A stretch of DNA of 64,000 bases from Lactiplantibacillus mudanjiangensis (GTDB lineage: Bacteria; Bacillota; Bacilli; Lactobacillales; Lactobacillaceae): contig NZ_BJDY01000002.1 of assembly GCF_005405385.1 (NCBI RefSeq), positions 124,001 through 188,000 on the forward strand, read 5' to 3'. Within the stretch, counting starts at the first letter, position 1. Each line of letters starts with the position of its first letter. This document shows, piece by piece, positions 27,806 to 37,613 of this stretch. The position numbers and the translations under genes are program-made. The notes under the pieces were generated by a model. It searched no databases. It was not told where the DNA came from and saw only the letters and a program-made list of their open reading frames with translations.

Positions 27806-27876
27806 GAAAGCGTTCCGTGAGCAGCGGAATTTGCTATAATTAAGCTATCTGTTTTTTGAAAGGATCAGGAGAGTAT

Positions 27877-28377
27877 ATGAGAGTTCAACGGAGACGTCGC
27901 CCCGAACGATTAGTGATGATTTTGTTACTTGTTGTTTTGGCAATTATTATCGCCGTTTACGGGACGTTATGGGTTGCGCAGCGACCAATGCACCAAGCAC
28001 AAAAGACGGCGTACAGTTTGGCCGTTAGTAAAGGTAAACTGAAAACTACGACGGCGTTCAGTCAATATAACGGGACGCAAAGTTATTACGTGGTCACAGG
28101 GACGAATAAAAAGAGTACCCCTGTGTACGCGATTATTAATACCAACAAACATCACCAAACGACGGTCGTTAAAAAATCGGCCGGGATCACACGGACTAAG
28201 GCTTTACAAAAGGTTTGGTCAAAACGTAATCCTAGCAAGGTGATCAAAGCCACGTTGGGTAAGTATAATGGCAAAGTGGTTTGGGAGATTACGTATCTGA
28301 ACAAGAAAAAGGCGTTGTGCTACGAAGTGCTACAATATTCTAATGGTAGTCAATTAAAATCTATTATTAATATATAA
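27877..28377 (+). CDS. YpmB-like DUF5590 membrane-anchored protein
   Basis: A 166-residue protein: a basic N-terminus (MRVQRRRRPERL), one membrane anchor (VMILLLVVLAIIIAVYGTLWV) and an extracellular part with two PepSY-like repeats (VSKGKLKTTTAFSQYNGTQSYYVV; KVIKATLGKYNGKVVWEITY). The ATG follows CAGGAGAG. Its place between dinG and aspB is the same as ypmB in Bacillus. Function is unknown; PepSY-type modules are often thought to modulate peptidases or wall enzymes. Confidence 0.85.
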   Translation: MRVQRRRRPERLVMILLLVVLAIIIAVYGTLWVAQRPMHQAQKTAYSLAVSKGKLKTTTAFSQYNGTQSYYVVTGTNKKSTPVYAIINTNKHHQTTVVKKSAGITRTKALQKVWSKRNPSKVIKATLGKYNGKVVWEITYLNKKKALCYEVLQYSNGSQLKSIINI

Positions 28378-28400
28378 TCGTAAAGGAGCCTGATCCAAAG

Positions 28401-29600
28401 ATGGAATTATCACATAAAGTGATGCAGATTCAACCGTCAGCAACTTTAAAAATTAGTGCGCAAGCCAAACAAATGCTTGCTGATGGGGTCGATGTCATTA
28501 ATTTAGGCATCGGTGAACCAGATTTTCAAACGCCAGCTAACATTAAACAAGCCGCGATTGAAAGCATTAATAATGGTCAGGCCAGTTTTTATACGCCCGC
28601 AACCGGGTTACCGGCTTTAAAACAAGCGATTAGTGATCGGATTGAAGCAGATCATCACTATCACTTTGATCCAAGTCAGATTGTGGTCACGAATGGCGCC
28701 AAGTTGGCATTATTCACCTTGTTCCAAGTGGTGATTAATCCTGGCGATGAAGTCTTATTGCCAGTGCCATATTGGGTCAGTTATTCTGAACAAGTCAAGC
28801 TTGCTAGTGGGATACCAGTTGAAGTTGGGACGGATCGACAGTTACGGTTTACCGTTGCGGATCTGGAAGCGCAACGGACTGCAAAAACTAAAGCTTTAGT
28901 TTTGAATTCGCCACAAAATCCATCTGGATTAGTCTTTAGTCGCGCTGAATTAACGGCGATTTTAGATTGGGCCACGCAGCATGATATTTTGGTGATTGCG
29001 GATGAAATTTATGAAAAATTATTATATAACGGCAATCAGTTTACCTCTGTGTTAGAATTAGGAGCGGCTTACATGGACCACGTGGTATTAATCAACGGGG
29101 TTTCTAAAGCTTATTCGATGACTGGGTGGCGGATTGGTTATGCGGCTGGCCCGAAAGCCATTATGGCTAAAATGGGCGTCGTGCTTGGACATGCGTCAAG
29201 CAATCCAGCAGCGGTGTCGCAATATGCAGCCATTGAAGCCTTTAGTGGGGATCAATCGTCAGTGGAAACGATGCGGCAAGGTTTTGAACAGCGGCTCAAT
29301 GAACTTTATCCGTTGATTGAAAGTTTACCTGGGTTTAAACTACCAGCTGGGAAACCAGCCGGGGCCTTTTATTTGTTCCCAGATATCACCGAAGCGCTTC
29401 GTTTAACGGGGTATACCGATGCACCGGCCTTTTGTACAGCAGTGCTTAGTGAAGCACACGTCGGCTTAGTGCCAGGGGAAGCATTCGGATTGCCGGGACA
29501 TTTACGGTTGAGCTACGCAACCGATTTGGCGTCATTACGTCAAGCTTATCAACGCATTCATGAATTTATGAATAAAAAAATTGCTGAACAGGCAAAGTAA
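28401..29600 (+). CDS. aspB: Aspartate aminotransferase, class I PLP-dependent
   Basis: A 399-residue class I/II aminotransferase of subgroup Ib. It has [12 protein letters not shown] at the N-terminus, the aromatic PLP-stacking region, LNSPQNPSG (about 171-179), IADEIYEKL (about 198-206) and the PLP lysine in [15 protein letters not shown] (Lys236). It interconverts aspartate and oxaloacetate with 2-oxoglutarate/glutamate. AAAGGAG precedes the ATG, and 17 bases separate its stop from asnS, so aspartate supply and asparaginyl-tRNA charging share a transcript, as in Bacillus. Confidence 0.94.
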   Translation: MELSHKVMQIQPSATLKISAQAKQMLADGVDVINLGIGEPDFQTPANIKQAAIESINNGQASFYTPATGLPALKQAISDRIEADHHYHFDPSQIVVTNGAKLALFTLFQVVINPGDEVLLPVPYWVSYSEQVKLASGIPVEVGTDRQLRFTVADLEAQRTAKTKALVLNSPQNPSGLVFSRAELTAILDWATQHDILVIADEIYEKLLYNGNQFTSVLELGAAYMDHVVLINGVSKAYSMTGWRIGYAAGPKAIMAKMGVVLGHASSNPAAVSQYAAIEAFSGDQSSVETMRQGFEQRLNELYPLIESLPGFKLPAGKPAGAFYLFPDITEALRLTGYTDAPAFCTAVLSEAHVGLVPGEAFGLPGHLRLSYATDLASLRQAYQRIHEFMNKKIAEQAK

Positions 29601-29617
29601 TTGGAGGAATTGAGTTA

Positions 29618-30916
29618 ATGGTGCAACAAATCAACATTATGCAAGCTAAAGACCATGTTGACGAAAAAGTTAAAATTGGTGTTTGGCTCACAAATAAGCG
29701 CTCTAGTGGTAAAATCGCGTTCTTACAATTACGTGATGGGACGGCCTTTTTCCAAGGGGTCGTGGTTAAGAGCCAAGTAACTCCTGAAGTTTTTGACTTA
29801 GCTAAAGAAGTTAAGCAAGAATCAAGTATGTGGATTACTGGGGTTATTCATGAAGACAGTCGGTCGAAATTCGGTTATGAAATCGAAGTTGAAGACTTAG
29901 AAGTTGTCGGTGAAAGTGAAGACTACCCAATTACACCTAAGGAACATGGGGTTGACTTCTTAATGGATCATCGTCACTTATGGTTACGTTCAACGCGGCC
30001 ATGGGCAGTGATGAATATCCGTAATGAAGTGATCCGGGCGACTTATGAATTCTTTAATCAAGAAGGCTTCATCAAGATGGATTCACCTATCTTAACTGGG
30101 AGTGCCCCAGAAGGTACCACTGAATTATTCCATACCGAATACTTCGATCGTGATGCTTATTTATCACAAAGTGGGCAATTATATGCTGAAGCGGGTGCCT
30201 TAGCTTACGGTAAGGTCTTTACCTTTGGGCCAACTTTCCGAGCTGAAAAATCAAAGACACGTCGTCATTTGATTGAATTCTGGATGATTGAACCTGAAAT
30301 GGCGTTCATGCATCAAGAACAAAGTTTGGAAGTTCAAGAACGTTATATCGCATTCTTAGTTCAAAATGTGATCGATCATTGTAAATATGCCTTAGATATT
30401 TTAGATCGTGACGTTGAAACGTTGAAGAAGTACACGAAGTTACCTTATCCACGGATTAGTTACGATGAAGCCATTGAGTTATTAAAGGCCAATGACTTTG
30501 ACGTGGAATGGGGTGTCGACTTTGGTTCACCAGAAGAAACCTTCTTGGCTGATCACTTCGACCAACCTGTCTTTGTCTTAAACTATCCAAAGGCCATCAA
30601 ACCATTCTACATGAAGCCACATCCAACACGTGATGATGTGGTCATCTGTGCCGACTTATTGGCACCAGAAGGTTATGGTGAAATCATTGGTGGTTCTGAA
30701 CGGTCAGTTGACTATGACTACTTATTAGACCAAATCAAGAAGGCCGGCTTAGATCCTAAAGACTATGCTTGGTACTTAGATTTGCGTAAATATGGTAGTG
30801 TGCCTCATTCTGGTTTCGGTCTTGGCCTCGAACGCTTCTTAACGTGGATTACGTCAGAAGATCACGTTCGGGAGACTATTCCGTTCCCACGTTTGTTAAA
30901 CCGCATTTACCCATAA
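29618..30916 (+). CDS. asnS: Asparagine--tRNA ligase
   Basis: A 432-residue class IIb aminoacyl-tRNA synthetase. The N-terminal OB fold (about 15-105) binds the anticodon. The catalytic core has motif 2 [20 protein letters not shown] (about 205-225) and motif 3 [14 protein letters not shown] (about 400-415). The length and lack of an insertion fit AsnRS rather than AspRS. GGAGG lies before the ATG. Downstream is a strong terminator, although dnaD follows with its own ribosome site. Confidence 0.96.
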   Translation: MVQQINIMQAKDHVDEKVKIGVWLTNKRSSGKIAFLQLRDGTAFFQGVVVKSQVTPEVFDLAKEVKQESSMWITGVIHEDSRSKFGYEIEVEDLEVVGESEDYPITPKEHGVDFLMDHRHLWLRSTRPWAVMNIRNEVIRATYEFFNQEGFIKMDSPILTGSAPEGTTELFHTEYFDRDAYLSQSGQLYAEAGALAYGKVFTFGPTFRAEKSKTRRHLIEFWMIEPEMAFMHQEQSLEVQERYIAFLVQNVIDHCKYALDILDRDVETLKKYTKLPYPRISYDEAIELLKANDFDVEWGVDFGSPEETFLADHFDQPVFVLNYPKAIKPFYMKPHPTRDDVVICADLLAPEGYGEIIGGSERSVDYDYLLDQIKKAGLDPKDYAWYLDLRKYGSVPHSGFGLGLERFLTWITSEDHVRETIPFPRLLNRIYP

Positions 30917-30930
30917 CGTCAACGTTAAAT

Positions 30931-30974
30931 AAACGGGCTGTTAGGTTACGTCATGTAATCGACAGCCCGTTTTA
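30931..30974 (+). terminator. Rho-independent terminator after asnS
   Basis: AAACGGGCTGT pairs with ACAGCCCGTTT around an inner stem TTAC/GTAA. Readthrough or a separate promoter would be needed for dnaD, whose ribosome site starts a few bases later. Confidence 0.8.
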
Positions 30975-30995
30975 GTTACAGGAGGTTGTTTTTTT

Positions 30996-31712
30996 ATGGA
31001 TCAGTTAGCACAGGCTTTAATTAATGAGGGGCAAACGGCCATTCCAAATGTGCTGTTGTTGCATTATCGCGAAATTGGGATGACTAACGATGAATTAATG
31101 GTTTATTTACAATTTAAACGGTTATTGGATCAAGGCAGTCAGTTTCCAGATGCGAATTTAGTGGCGCAAAGTTTAGGTGAAGACACCAATACAGTCTTTC
31201 AACGGCTACATGAAATGTTGGCCAAAAAATTATTGACGATTGAGTCAGTAACTGCGGCTGATCAAAAAATTCATGACCGTTATAATTTTACTGGTATTTA
31301 CGATAAATTAGCTGTAGCGCTGGCGAAACCAGCCCCAGCGACTGCTAATACCACTGGTACGGGTAATGCTCGGCAACAAGTTTTTCGCAATATTGAGCAA
31401 GAGTTTGGTCGGGGACTATCCTCATTTGAAATGGAATTTATTAGTAAATGGTTTGATGAGGATCATTATCCAGCGGAAATTATTGATTTGGCCTTGCGTG
31501 AATCTGTCTTGAGCCAAGTTTATAATTTGAAATATATGGATCGGATCTTGTTAAACTGGCATAAGCGTAATTTGACCACGGCGGCACAGATTGAAGCTGA
31601 TCGGCAAAGTGGATTGGAAAAACGATTAAATCAGGCACCTAAAACTCGCCAAACAGGTGATAATGCGGGACCAAAGATTCCGTTGTTTAAATTGGGTGAA
31701 GATCAACAATAA
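30996..31712 (+). CDS. dnaD: DNA replication initiation protein DnaD
   Basis: A 238-residue primosome protein. The N-terminal winged-helix DDBH1 domain covers about residues 10-95 (LLLHYREIGMTNDELMVYLQFKRLL). The DDBH2 domain (about 125-195) contains FGRGLSSFEMEFISKWFDEDHYPAEIIDLALRE and YMDRILLNWHKRNLTT, with the typical YxxxIxxxW motif. DnaD helps DnaB and DnaI load the replicative helicase. AGGAGG precedes the ATG. In Bacillus nth follows dnaD; here a terminator and an opposite-strand gene follow instead. Confidence 0.93.
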   Translation: MDQLAQALINEGQTAIPNVLLLHYREIGMTNDELMVYLQFKRLLDQGSQFPDANLVAQSLGEDTNTVFQRLHEMLAKKLLTIESVTAADQKIHDRYNFTGIYDKLAVALAKPAPATANTTGTGNARQQVFRNIEQEFGRGLSSFEMEFISKWFDEDHYPAEIIDLALRESVLSQVYNLKYMDRILLNWHKRNLTTAAQIEADRQSGLEKRLNQAPKTRQTGDNAGPKIPLFKLGEDQQ

Positions 31713-31721
31713 ATGACTACG

Positions 31722-31762
31722 AATAACCCCCAAACCAGATGTCTTCTGATTTGGGGGTTATT
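31722..31762. terminator. Bidirectional terminator
   Basis: AATAACCCCCAAA pairs perfectly with TTTGGGGGTTATT between the convergent dnaD and membrane-protein genes. Confidence 0.9.
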
Positions 31763-31778
31763 TCGTGTTTAACGGCTT

Positions 31779-32219
31779 TTAGACTGTCGGAGGATCCAAT
31801 AAGGCGAATAGCCCTAAGTCGAGACTGAGCAGTAGCCAGATTGCACAGGTGAAGCCAATCAAAAGTTGTTGCAACCAAGGTGACACGATAAATAGATTAA
31901 TGACAGTACCGAAATTCCAACCGATGATTAACCAAGTTAGAATTTGACGAATGGTTGGTAGATACAGATGAAATTGTTGTTCAAGTAGCTGTGTGGTTGG
32001 AAGTGTCGTTAAGATTAACCACAATAATGGACCAGTAATGCTAGTTAATAGGGCGATAAACAGTCGATCAGTCGACTGAAAAGCGACAATTTGACCTAAA
32101 AGATTATAATGGATTGGCAAAGCTGGGCGAAGAAAACGATGCAGGGCTAGTACTAAACTGAATTGTCCGATAGTAATCAACACAAAGAGCCACCACCTAG
32201 GTTGTTTCAAGATAATCAT
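31779..32219 (-). CDS. Hypothetical multi-pass membrane protein with a DUF1648-like N-terminus
   Basis: A protein of about 146 residues with four hydrophobic helices and few charges. The stretch PIHYNLLGQIVAFQSTDRLF resembles the DUF1648 motif of SdpI-type proteins, but the match is loose. The start is unclear: AAAGGTGA overlaps the ATG at 32219 and fits a TTG at 32210 better. It occupies the place where nth and ypoC stand in Bacillus, on the opposite strand. No function is assigned. Confidence 0.6.
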   Translation of the reverse strand: MIILKQPRWWLFVLITIGQFSLVLALHRFLRPALPIHYNLLGQIVAFQSTDRLFIALLTSITGPLLWLILTTLPTTQLLEQQFHLYLPTIRQILTWLIIGWNFGTVINLFIVSPWLQQLLIGFTCAIWLLLSLDLGLFALLDPPTV

Positions 32220-32320
32220 CACCTTTAAATTAATTGTTGTGCCTAGTTTAGGCTGTTTGAGCTGGTGGTGACTATCAAGATGTTGTATTGAATGTGTAAA
32301 TAGTTCAACTTTAATAAAAA

Positions 32321-32359
32321 AATCGACCAGTTAAGTTTATGAACTTAACTGGTCGATTT
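32321..32359. terminator. Terminator of the recU-ponA operon
   Basis: A 15-bp perfect stem, AATCGACCAGTTAAG with its complement, with A and T runs, just downstream of the penicillin-binding protein gene on the minus strand. Confidence 0.88.
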
Positions 32360-32371
32360 GATTAAATCAGA

Positions 32372-34654
32372 CTATTGTCCTTGTTGATTGTTATTACTTT
32401 CAGCTGCACTGGAAGAACTGGCAGCTTGTGAACTTGAAGAACTAGCTGCGGAGCTAGAGCTGGCTTCAGAGCTTGAACTGGCAGCTTCAGAACTAGAACT
32501 AGCTGAACTAGAAGAACTGGCAGCTGCGGAACTAGAGCTAGCTGAGCTGGAAGAACTAGCCGTTTGTGAGCTAGAACTGCTACTAGTTGTCGTTGTCCCA
32601 TTGTTCGTCGTGGTGCTAGAAGAACTGCTAGTTCCAGAAGACGCTTCTGAACTTGAGAAGAGGTGACCAACGACATAGAGTTCGGTGATATTATTCTTCT
32701 TAACCGTTCCAACTGTGCTTGGTCTTACCCAATCAGAGTTTGGTGAGTATTGTTGCAAGTAACTCATCATTTCACGGTAGATATCTTGTGCAATCTTGGA
32801 TGTTGTAGGGGTAATGTACTGCGCTTTAGTATCATAACCAGTCCAGACGGAAACTGAATAATTTTTCGTGTAGCCAGCCATCCAGGAATCACGATCAGCA
32901 TTTGATGGCTTATTGTCACTAGCAGGGAAACCATCGGTACCAGTTTTACCAGCTTGATAAACGCCACTGATTCTTGCGGTTGTCCCTGTCCCGGAAGCAC
33001 TACTGATAACGTCTTTAAGCATATCGGTGATCATGTAAGCAGTAGATTTTTTCATCACACGTTTACCAGCGCTACTGTAAGTGGTGGTTTGGTTATCTTG
33101 AGTGACAATTTTGTTAATATAATAAGGCTTATGGTAAGTCCCACCGTTAGCAAAGGCTGCGTAGGCACCAGCAACTTGTAAGGAGGAGACATTGGCCCCA
33201 ATCGCATTGGCATAATAAACCTTTTTAAGGTTCATACCGAGATTATTAGCAAAAGTCTTGGCTCTAGTTCGACCAACAGCTTCTAAAGTCTTAACTGCTG
33301 GAATGTTCCGTGATTGAATTAAGGCTGAACGCATCGTCATATTACCCAATGTATTATTGTCAAAGTCATTGACTGCGGTACTAGTGCCAGGATAATTGTA
33401 CTTGGTATCCGAAACGGTCTTATAAGTTGGCCAGTTGAGATATTCAATGGCTGGTCCGTAGTCCAAAATTGGCTTCATAGTTGAGGCGTTGGATCTATCA
33501 GTTTGAACTGCCCGGTTTAAGCCATAAGTGACATTAGTATGCTTTCGACCACCAATCATGGCCGAAATTTTACCTGTATACGAGTCAACGACTGAAACAC
33601 CCAATTGGAAGTTGTTATCTGGATAAGTGACATACTTCGAGGTATTAGCAATCGCGTATAACCGCTTCTGAGCGTTCATGTTTAAGTTGGTATAAACTTT
33701 TAAGCCGTCTTTGTAAGGATCGTAACCCTTAGACTTAATATCTGCGAGAACTTCGGTCAAATAGGAATCAATTACTTTATTTTTATTTGCTTTAGTTACA
33801 ACATTACTATGACTCTTGGCCAAGCCGGTTTTAACACTAACAGCTTCGGCGTCTTTTTCTTGTTGTTTCGTAATCACTTTATTATCATACATTGCCTGTA
33901 ACACCGTGTTACGCCGGCTGGTTGCATATGATGGGTAAGTGTAAGGATTATAGTAAGTTGGTGATTGAGGCATCCCAGCTAGTAAGGCCAATTGACTTAA
34001 ATTCAACTTGCTGAGTGACTTACCGTAATAATATTCTGCCGCGGTACCCATCCCGTAAATCCCATTTCCCATGTAGACTTTGTTAATGTAGAATTCGAGA
34101 ATTTGTGACTTGCTAAAATGTTTTTCAACGTTTAGTGCTAGCCATGCTTCTTGGGCTTTGACTTTAAGATTCCGATCCGAAGTGCTGGTTGAGAAGGCCG
34201 CTAATTTAACGAGCTGCATTGTTAACGTACTCCCACCTTGCATCCCTAGGGAACTGCCTTTTAAGTTACCTAAGGCGGCCCCGATGATCCGATAATAATC
34301 GACCCCTTTATGTTGGTAAAAACGTTTGTCTTCAATAGAAACAACCGCATTTTTCAACGTAGTAGGGATATTATCCGATTTGACGTATTCACGAGTCGCA
34401 GTCCCGAGATTAGCGATTAATGTCCCATTTGAATCGTAAACCTTGGTTGAGTTTTCACTCTTCAAACTGCTTTCGGTAACCGTTGGGGAGCTTTGCGCAT
34501 AATAGAAAAATAATCCCACACCGGCTAAAACGCCAACGACAAAGAGGGCGACCAACGTTAAAATAATGCGTCGGAACCAGTGCTTTTTGGGTGGCTTGGG
34601 TGGTTGATTACGATTCCGCGATACGCGTGACTCTTGCTTATTGTTACTTGCCAT
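32372..34654 (-). CDS. ponA: Class A penicillin-binding protein 1A with serine-rich C-terminal tail
   Basis: A 760-residue bifunctional peptidoglycan synthase. It has a short basic cytosolic tail and one membrane anchor (about 28-52). The GT51 glycosyltransferase has EDKRFYQHKGVDYYR (about 107) and GGSTLTMQLVK. The transpeptidase has SxxK in ASTMKPI (about 390), SRN in QSRNIPA and the KTG motif in GKTGTDG. The last about 90 residues are almost only Ser, Ala, Thr and Glu, an unusual surface tail that could be O-glycosylated, as in plantarum autolysin Acm2. It starts 11 bases after recU, the same pair as in Bacillus. Confidence 0.94.
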   Translation of the reverse strand: MASNNKQESRVSRNRNQPPKPPKKHWFRRIILTLVALFVVGVLAGVGLFFYYAQSSPTVTESSLKSENSTKVYDSNGTLIANLGTATREYVKSDNIPTTLKNAVVSIEDKRFYQHKGVDYYRIIGAALGNLKGSSLGMQGGSTLTMQLVKLAAFSTSTSDRNLKVKAQEAWLALNVEKHFSKSQILEFYINKVYMGNGIYGMGTAAEYYYGKSLSKLNLSQLALLAGMPQSPTYYNPYTYPSYATSRRNTVLQAMYDNKVITKQQEKDAEAVSVKTGLAKSHSNVVTKANKNKVIDSYLTEVLADIKSKGYDPYKDGLKVYTNLNMNAQKRLYAIANTSKYVTYPDNNFQLGVSVVDSYTGKISAMIGGRKHTNVTYGLNRAVQTDRSNASTMKPILDYGPAIEYLNWPTYKTVSDTKYNYPGTSTAVNDFDNNTLGNMTMRSALIQSRNIPAVKTLEAVGRTRAKTFANNLGMNLKKVYYANAIGANVSSLQVAGAYAAFANGGTYHKPYYINKIVTQDNQTTTYSSAGKRVMKKSTAYMITDMLKDVISSASGTGTTARISGVYQAGKTGTDGFPASDNKPSNADRDSWMAGYTKNYSVSVWTGYDTKAQYITPTTSKIAQDIYREMMSYLQQYSPNSDWVRPSTVGTVKKNNITELYVVGHLFSSSEASSGTSSSSSTTTNNGTTTTSSSSSSQTASSSSSASSSSAAASSSSSASSSSEAASSSSEASSSSAASSSSSQAASSSSAAESNNNQQGQ

Positions 34655-34665
34655 GATGTTCTCCT

Positions 34666-35289
34666 TTAGTGACTTGATGATGGCGCATCCATAATCAAAT
34701 CAACCGCATCCAAATAAGGAATAAGTGGATTGATATGGTAATGAATCTCAGTAGCTAATTGTTCAACATCCGCCAGCGGAATTGATTTACGGCCGCCAGT
34801 TGCTTGACGATCCCAATAGCTGTTAAGATCCGTGGCCCTTAATAGAAATAACCGTTCTAAGACTGCAAACCGAATGATGACAAAACAAATCCCACCTTGT
34901 TGCAGGCATTGCCGCATATGTTCGATTTGATGTTCATGAAAATTTTTGAGCGGGAAAGCCGTCTTACTTTTGGTTTCCTTGGCCTCAAAATCAAGATATT
35001 TACCACGATAGACACCGTTGTAATCGGTCGTTGAAGCATGTTGAAAATACGCTTCTCGAATGACGGCGGCACTCCGACTAGGATAGTCAACTTTAACAAT
35101 CTGAATCGGCGTTGGCTTTTTATGAATAACTGCGATACCATTTTCTAGATAGTAAGTATTGCTCGCGTTGAGCTCTTCTTCCAAGCTCATCCCCCGATCG
35201 CCAAAATTAACATTGGCGAATTTAGAGCGGGTGGCTTTAGCTGCGGAAGGTTGGCGATAAGCTTTGCCGTTTGGATAACGAATCGTCAC
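34666..35289 (-). CDS. recU: Holliday junction resolvase RecU
   Basis: A 207-residue endonuclease that cuts four-way junctions during recombination and chromosome segregation. It has the N-terminal basic stretch (YPNGKAYRQP), NFGDRGMSLEEELN, the catalytic core YNGVYRGKYLDFEAKETKSKTAFPLKNFH (about 95-122) and the C-terminal segment SYWDRQATGGRKSIPL. The start is GTG at 35289 after GGAGG. It is followed by ponA with an 11-base gap, the widely conserved recU-ponA operon. Confidence 0.95.
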   Translation of the reverse strand: MTIRYPNGKAYRQPSAAKATRSKFANVNFGDRGMSLEEELNASNTYYLENGIAVIHKKPTPIQIVKVDYPSRSAAVIREAYFQHASTTDYNGVYRGKYLDFEAKETKSKTAFPLKNFHEHQIEHMRQCLQQGGICFVIIRFAVLERLFLLRATDLNSYWDRQATGGRKSIPLADVEQLATEIHYHINPLIPYLDAVDLIMDAPSSSH

Positions 35290-35391
35290 ATTATCTACCT
35301 CCTAATAATGTCATATTTTACCATTAACTGAGCGGATGTGAAATATCTGTGATGTTTTACGGACTTTAAATTAAAGAAAGGGGCGAATTTC

Positions 35392-35961
35392 ATGAGTCGT
35401 TTATGGATGAGTGGCTACCGGAGTTACGAGCTAAATGTGTTTAGTGACCAAGATGAAAAGTTAAAAGTGATTAAATATGCATTGACTGAATATCTAACCA
35501 CACAAATTGAAGATGGTGTTGACTGGCTGATTACGGGCGGTCAACTGGGCGTTGAACAGTGGGTAGCTGAAGTGGGGCTTGAGTTAAAGCAAACTTATCC
35601 AGAATTACAAGTCGCGGTCATGTTGCCATATGGTGAATTTGGTGGTCGTTGGAACGAAAATAATCAAGCCAAATTACAAACGTTATTGGCTAAAGTTGAT
35701 TTTCATGCGGCAGTTAGTAAGCAAGCTTACGAAAACCCACAACAATTAAAAAATTATCAAGAATTCATGTTAACCCATACAGATGCGGCCGCATTGGTGT
35801 ATGATCCTGATAATCCCGGGAAACCTGCCTACGATTATGATTTAATTCGCCAATTTAGTACTGATCATCCTTATCCATTGACGCTGATTGACTTTGATTG
35901 GTTACAAGAAAGTGCGAATGAGTATGCAGAAAAACAGAATAATGGTTTTAATTTTGAATAA
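35392..35961 (+). CDS. YpsA-like DUF1273 (SLOG superfamily) protein
   Basis: A 189-residue cytosolic protein. Its WMSGYRSYELNVF start and WLITGGQLGVEQWVAEVGLELK (about 46-67) match DUF1273/YpsA, a Rossmann-like SLOG family thought to bind nucleotide-type ligands. YpsA affects cell division in Bacillus and Staphylococcus. It is next to gpsB, as in those species, diverges from recU-ponA, and has an AAAGGGG site. The biochemical activity of the family is not settled. Confidence 0.92.
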   Translation: MSRLWMSGYRSYELNVFSDQDEKLKVIKYALTEYLTTQIEDGVDWLITGGQLGVEQWVAEVGLELKQTYPELQVAVMLPYGEFGGRWNENNQAKLQTLLAKVDFHAAVSKQAYENPQQLKNYQEFMLTHTDAAALVYDPDNPGKPAYDYDLIRQFSTDHPYPLTLIDFDWLQESANEYAEKQNNGFNFE

Positions 35962-36035
35962 AGTCTGCTACAATGTTTTAAGTAATGCGGATACTGTTAT
36001 GGTGTCGCGCGAATAACAATGAGGTGTTTTTAAGT

Positions 36036-36377
36036 ATGGCTAAACGTAATTTTACTCCCAAAGACATCCTGCAAAAAGAATTTAAACCAAAGATGCGGGG
36101 CTATGATCCAGCTGACGTGGATGGGTTCTTAGATAATGTCATTAAGGACTATGAGTCATTTAATAAAGATAACCAACAACTTTCAGATGAAAATGAACGG
36201 TTACGTGCCAAAGTTGACGAACTTACTAAGCAAGTCGCTGTCGGTGCAACCAATCCAACTTCACAACCGACAAGTACGGTGACGAATATGGATATTCTGA
36301 AACGTTTATCTAACTTGGAACGTCATGTTTTTGGCGCCCAATTAGATAATAATCAAAACGAATCACATCGGCTTTAA
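36036..36377 (+). CDS. gpsB: Cell division regulator GpsB
   Basis: A 113-residue DivIVA-like protein. The N-terminal membrane-binding domain reads [36 protein letters not shown] coiled coil follows (about 40-70), then a flexible Thr/Ser/Gln linker and a short C-terminal helix ([14 protein letters not shown]) used for hexamer assembly. GpsB links penicillin-binding proteins, here likely PonA 2 kb away, to the division site. The ATG at 36036 follows GAGGTG; the 17-codon extension upstream is not conserved. Confidence 0.95.
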   Translation: MAKRNFTPKDILQKEFKPKMRGYDPADVDGFLDNVIKDYESFNKDNQQLSDENERLRAKVDELTKQVAVGATNPTSQPTSTVTNMDILKRLSNLERHVFGAQLDNNQNESHRL

Positions 36378-36390
36378 GCTAAGTGATTCA

Positions 36391-36782
36391 GTGTAAATCC
36401 TGGGTAATCGCGGTCGGCTTATGTCGATTGAGGAAGGTCCATGCCCGCACAAGCTGCGATGCTTGTAGTGTTCGTGCTCGGCTATAAACCGGGGGATCGG
36501 TGCTTGCACCGATTACGGCGACAAAAACGGCTAAGGCGTAAGCTATGCCCGAGTATGTCTGAAAAGTGCCACAGTGACGATAGCTAGTTGGAAACGACTA
36601 GTTTGGAACGCGGTAAACCCCACGAGCGGGAAACCCAAACTTATGGTAGGGGAGCCTCACACACTGGAATTGAACAAAGTGTGAGGGGAGATTTTATAAT
36701 CTTGAGATAGATGATTACCGCCATATTGACTGACGTCTGTGCTTCAATATGGTACAAAACGTGGCCTACAGGGATTTACATG
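36391..36782 (+). ncRNA. rnpB: RNase P RNA, Bacillus-type (type B)
   Basis: The catalytic RNA that matures tRNA 5' ends. The outer helix P1 is formed by GTAAATCCTG (from about 36393) and CAGGGATTTAC (to about 36781). Conserved blocks include GAGGAAGGTCCATGC (near 36430), GTAGTGTTCGTGC, GAAAGTGCCACAGTGACGA (near 36560), GGAACGCGGTAAACCCC (near 36609), the AGATAGATGATTACCGCC core strand (near 36706) and ACAAAACGTGGCCTACA. It lies between gpsB and rlmL, as in Bacillus. The first block has GAAGG in place of the common GAAAG. Confidence 0.96.
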
Positions 36783-36793
36783 TTGACAGAGGG

Positions 36794-36828
36794 CTAGGAC
36801 AAAAGTTCGCTTTTGTCCTAGTTTTTTT
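36794..36828 (+). terminator. Terminator of rnpB
   Basis: CTAGGACAAAAG pairs with CTTTTGTCCTAG and is followed by seven T residues. Confidence 0.93.
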
Positions 36829-36890
36829 ATGCACTTAAATGGCTGGATGAAACAGCTAATCGAATGAAGATAGATGAAAGGAGTCTCCTT

Positions 36891-37496
36891 ATGAGACAAT
36901 CGTCAGTACCTTCACTGACAGATTTACAAGCGGCAATCTACCAAGATTTACTGGCGCAGAAGTCCCAGATGCAACCGATCATGAGTCGGCAAGTTCGACG
37001 TTATTGCCGACTTGATGGTTTATTAGTGGTGTTACTCGTCATTGCTTGGGGTGAGCATTGGTTACTTCGCCAAGTATCAGCCGCGGGATCATTGACCTAT
37101 TTGCGTTGGGGGTTAATCGCGTTAACAATTTTTTGTGGCGGGTTAATCTTCTATACTGGCTGGAAATTAGCACCACATATTGGTAATCGATCTTATCAGC
37201 ATTATGCAAACCAACTGGCGTCAGAAGTTGCCGATCAATTGGCGAATGAGACTGCCACGAGCCAGAATCATACGTTAACGCGAGTAGATAGCGATATGTA
37301 TCAAATTACTGGTGCAGATTTACGACGAACCGTTTGGGCAAAAGTAACGGATATCCACTGTTACGACGCTAGTTTTGCGGGATTAAAGTTGATATGGATG
37401 GCAACAATGAACCGCCAAAAAAGTAAAGCGGCCAACGGCTTTGTAATCTTTTATGCGACCGAAACGGCTGCGACTGCGTTTGATGCAATAAATTAG
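36891..37496 (+). CDS. Hypothetical protein with two membrane helices
   Basis: A 201-residue protein whose ATG at 36891 follows AAAGGAG; the nine-codon extension upstream is rejected. After an N-terminal helical region come two hydrophobic segments (LDGLLVVLLVIAWGEHWLL and WGLIALTIFCGGLIFYTGW). A soluble C-terminal domain of about 100 residues resembles a small beta-rich PH-like domain (VDSDMYQITGADLRRTVWAKVTDIHCYD). No family is recognised. It sits between rnpB and rlmL. Confidence 0.65.
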   Translation: MRQSSVPSLTDLQAAIYQDLLAQKSQMQPIMSRQVRRYCRLDGLLVVLLVIAWGEHWLLRQVSAAGSLTYLRWGLIALTIFCGGLIFYTGWKLAPHIGNRSYQHYANQLASEVADQLANETATSQNHTLTRVDSDMYQITGADLRRTVWAKVTDIHCYDASFAGLKLIWMATMNRQKSKAANGFVIFYATETAATAFDAIN

Positions 37497-37613
37497 TGGT
37501 GAACAAAGTCAATGAACCCATGATTAATAACGGAAATATGCTAAACTGTATAGGGTGAAGTTGAACCGAAATGATTAAATAAAAAGATTCATGAAAAGAT
37601 ACAGGAGGATTTT

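Noticed and set aside
32388-32712. Open frames overlapping the penicillin-binding protein tail on both strands
   Set aside because: They are shadows of the repeated Ser/Ala codons, as their Glu/Leu-only or Val/Leu-rich translations show.
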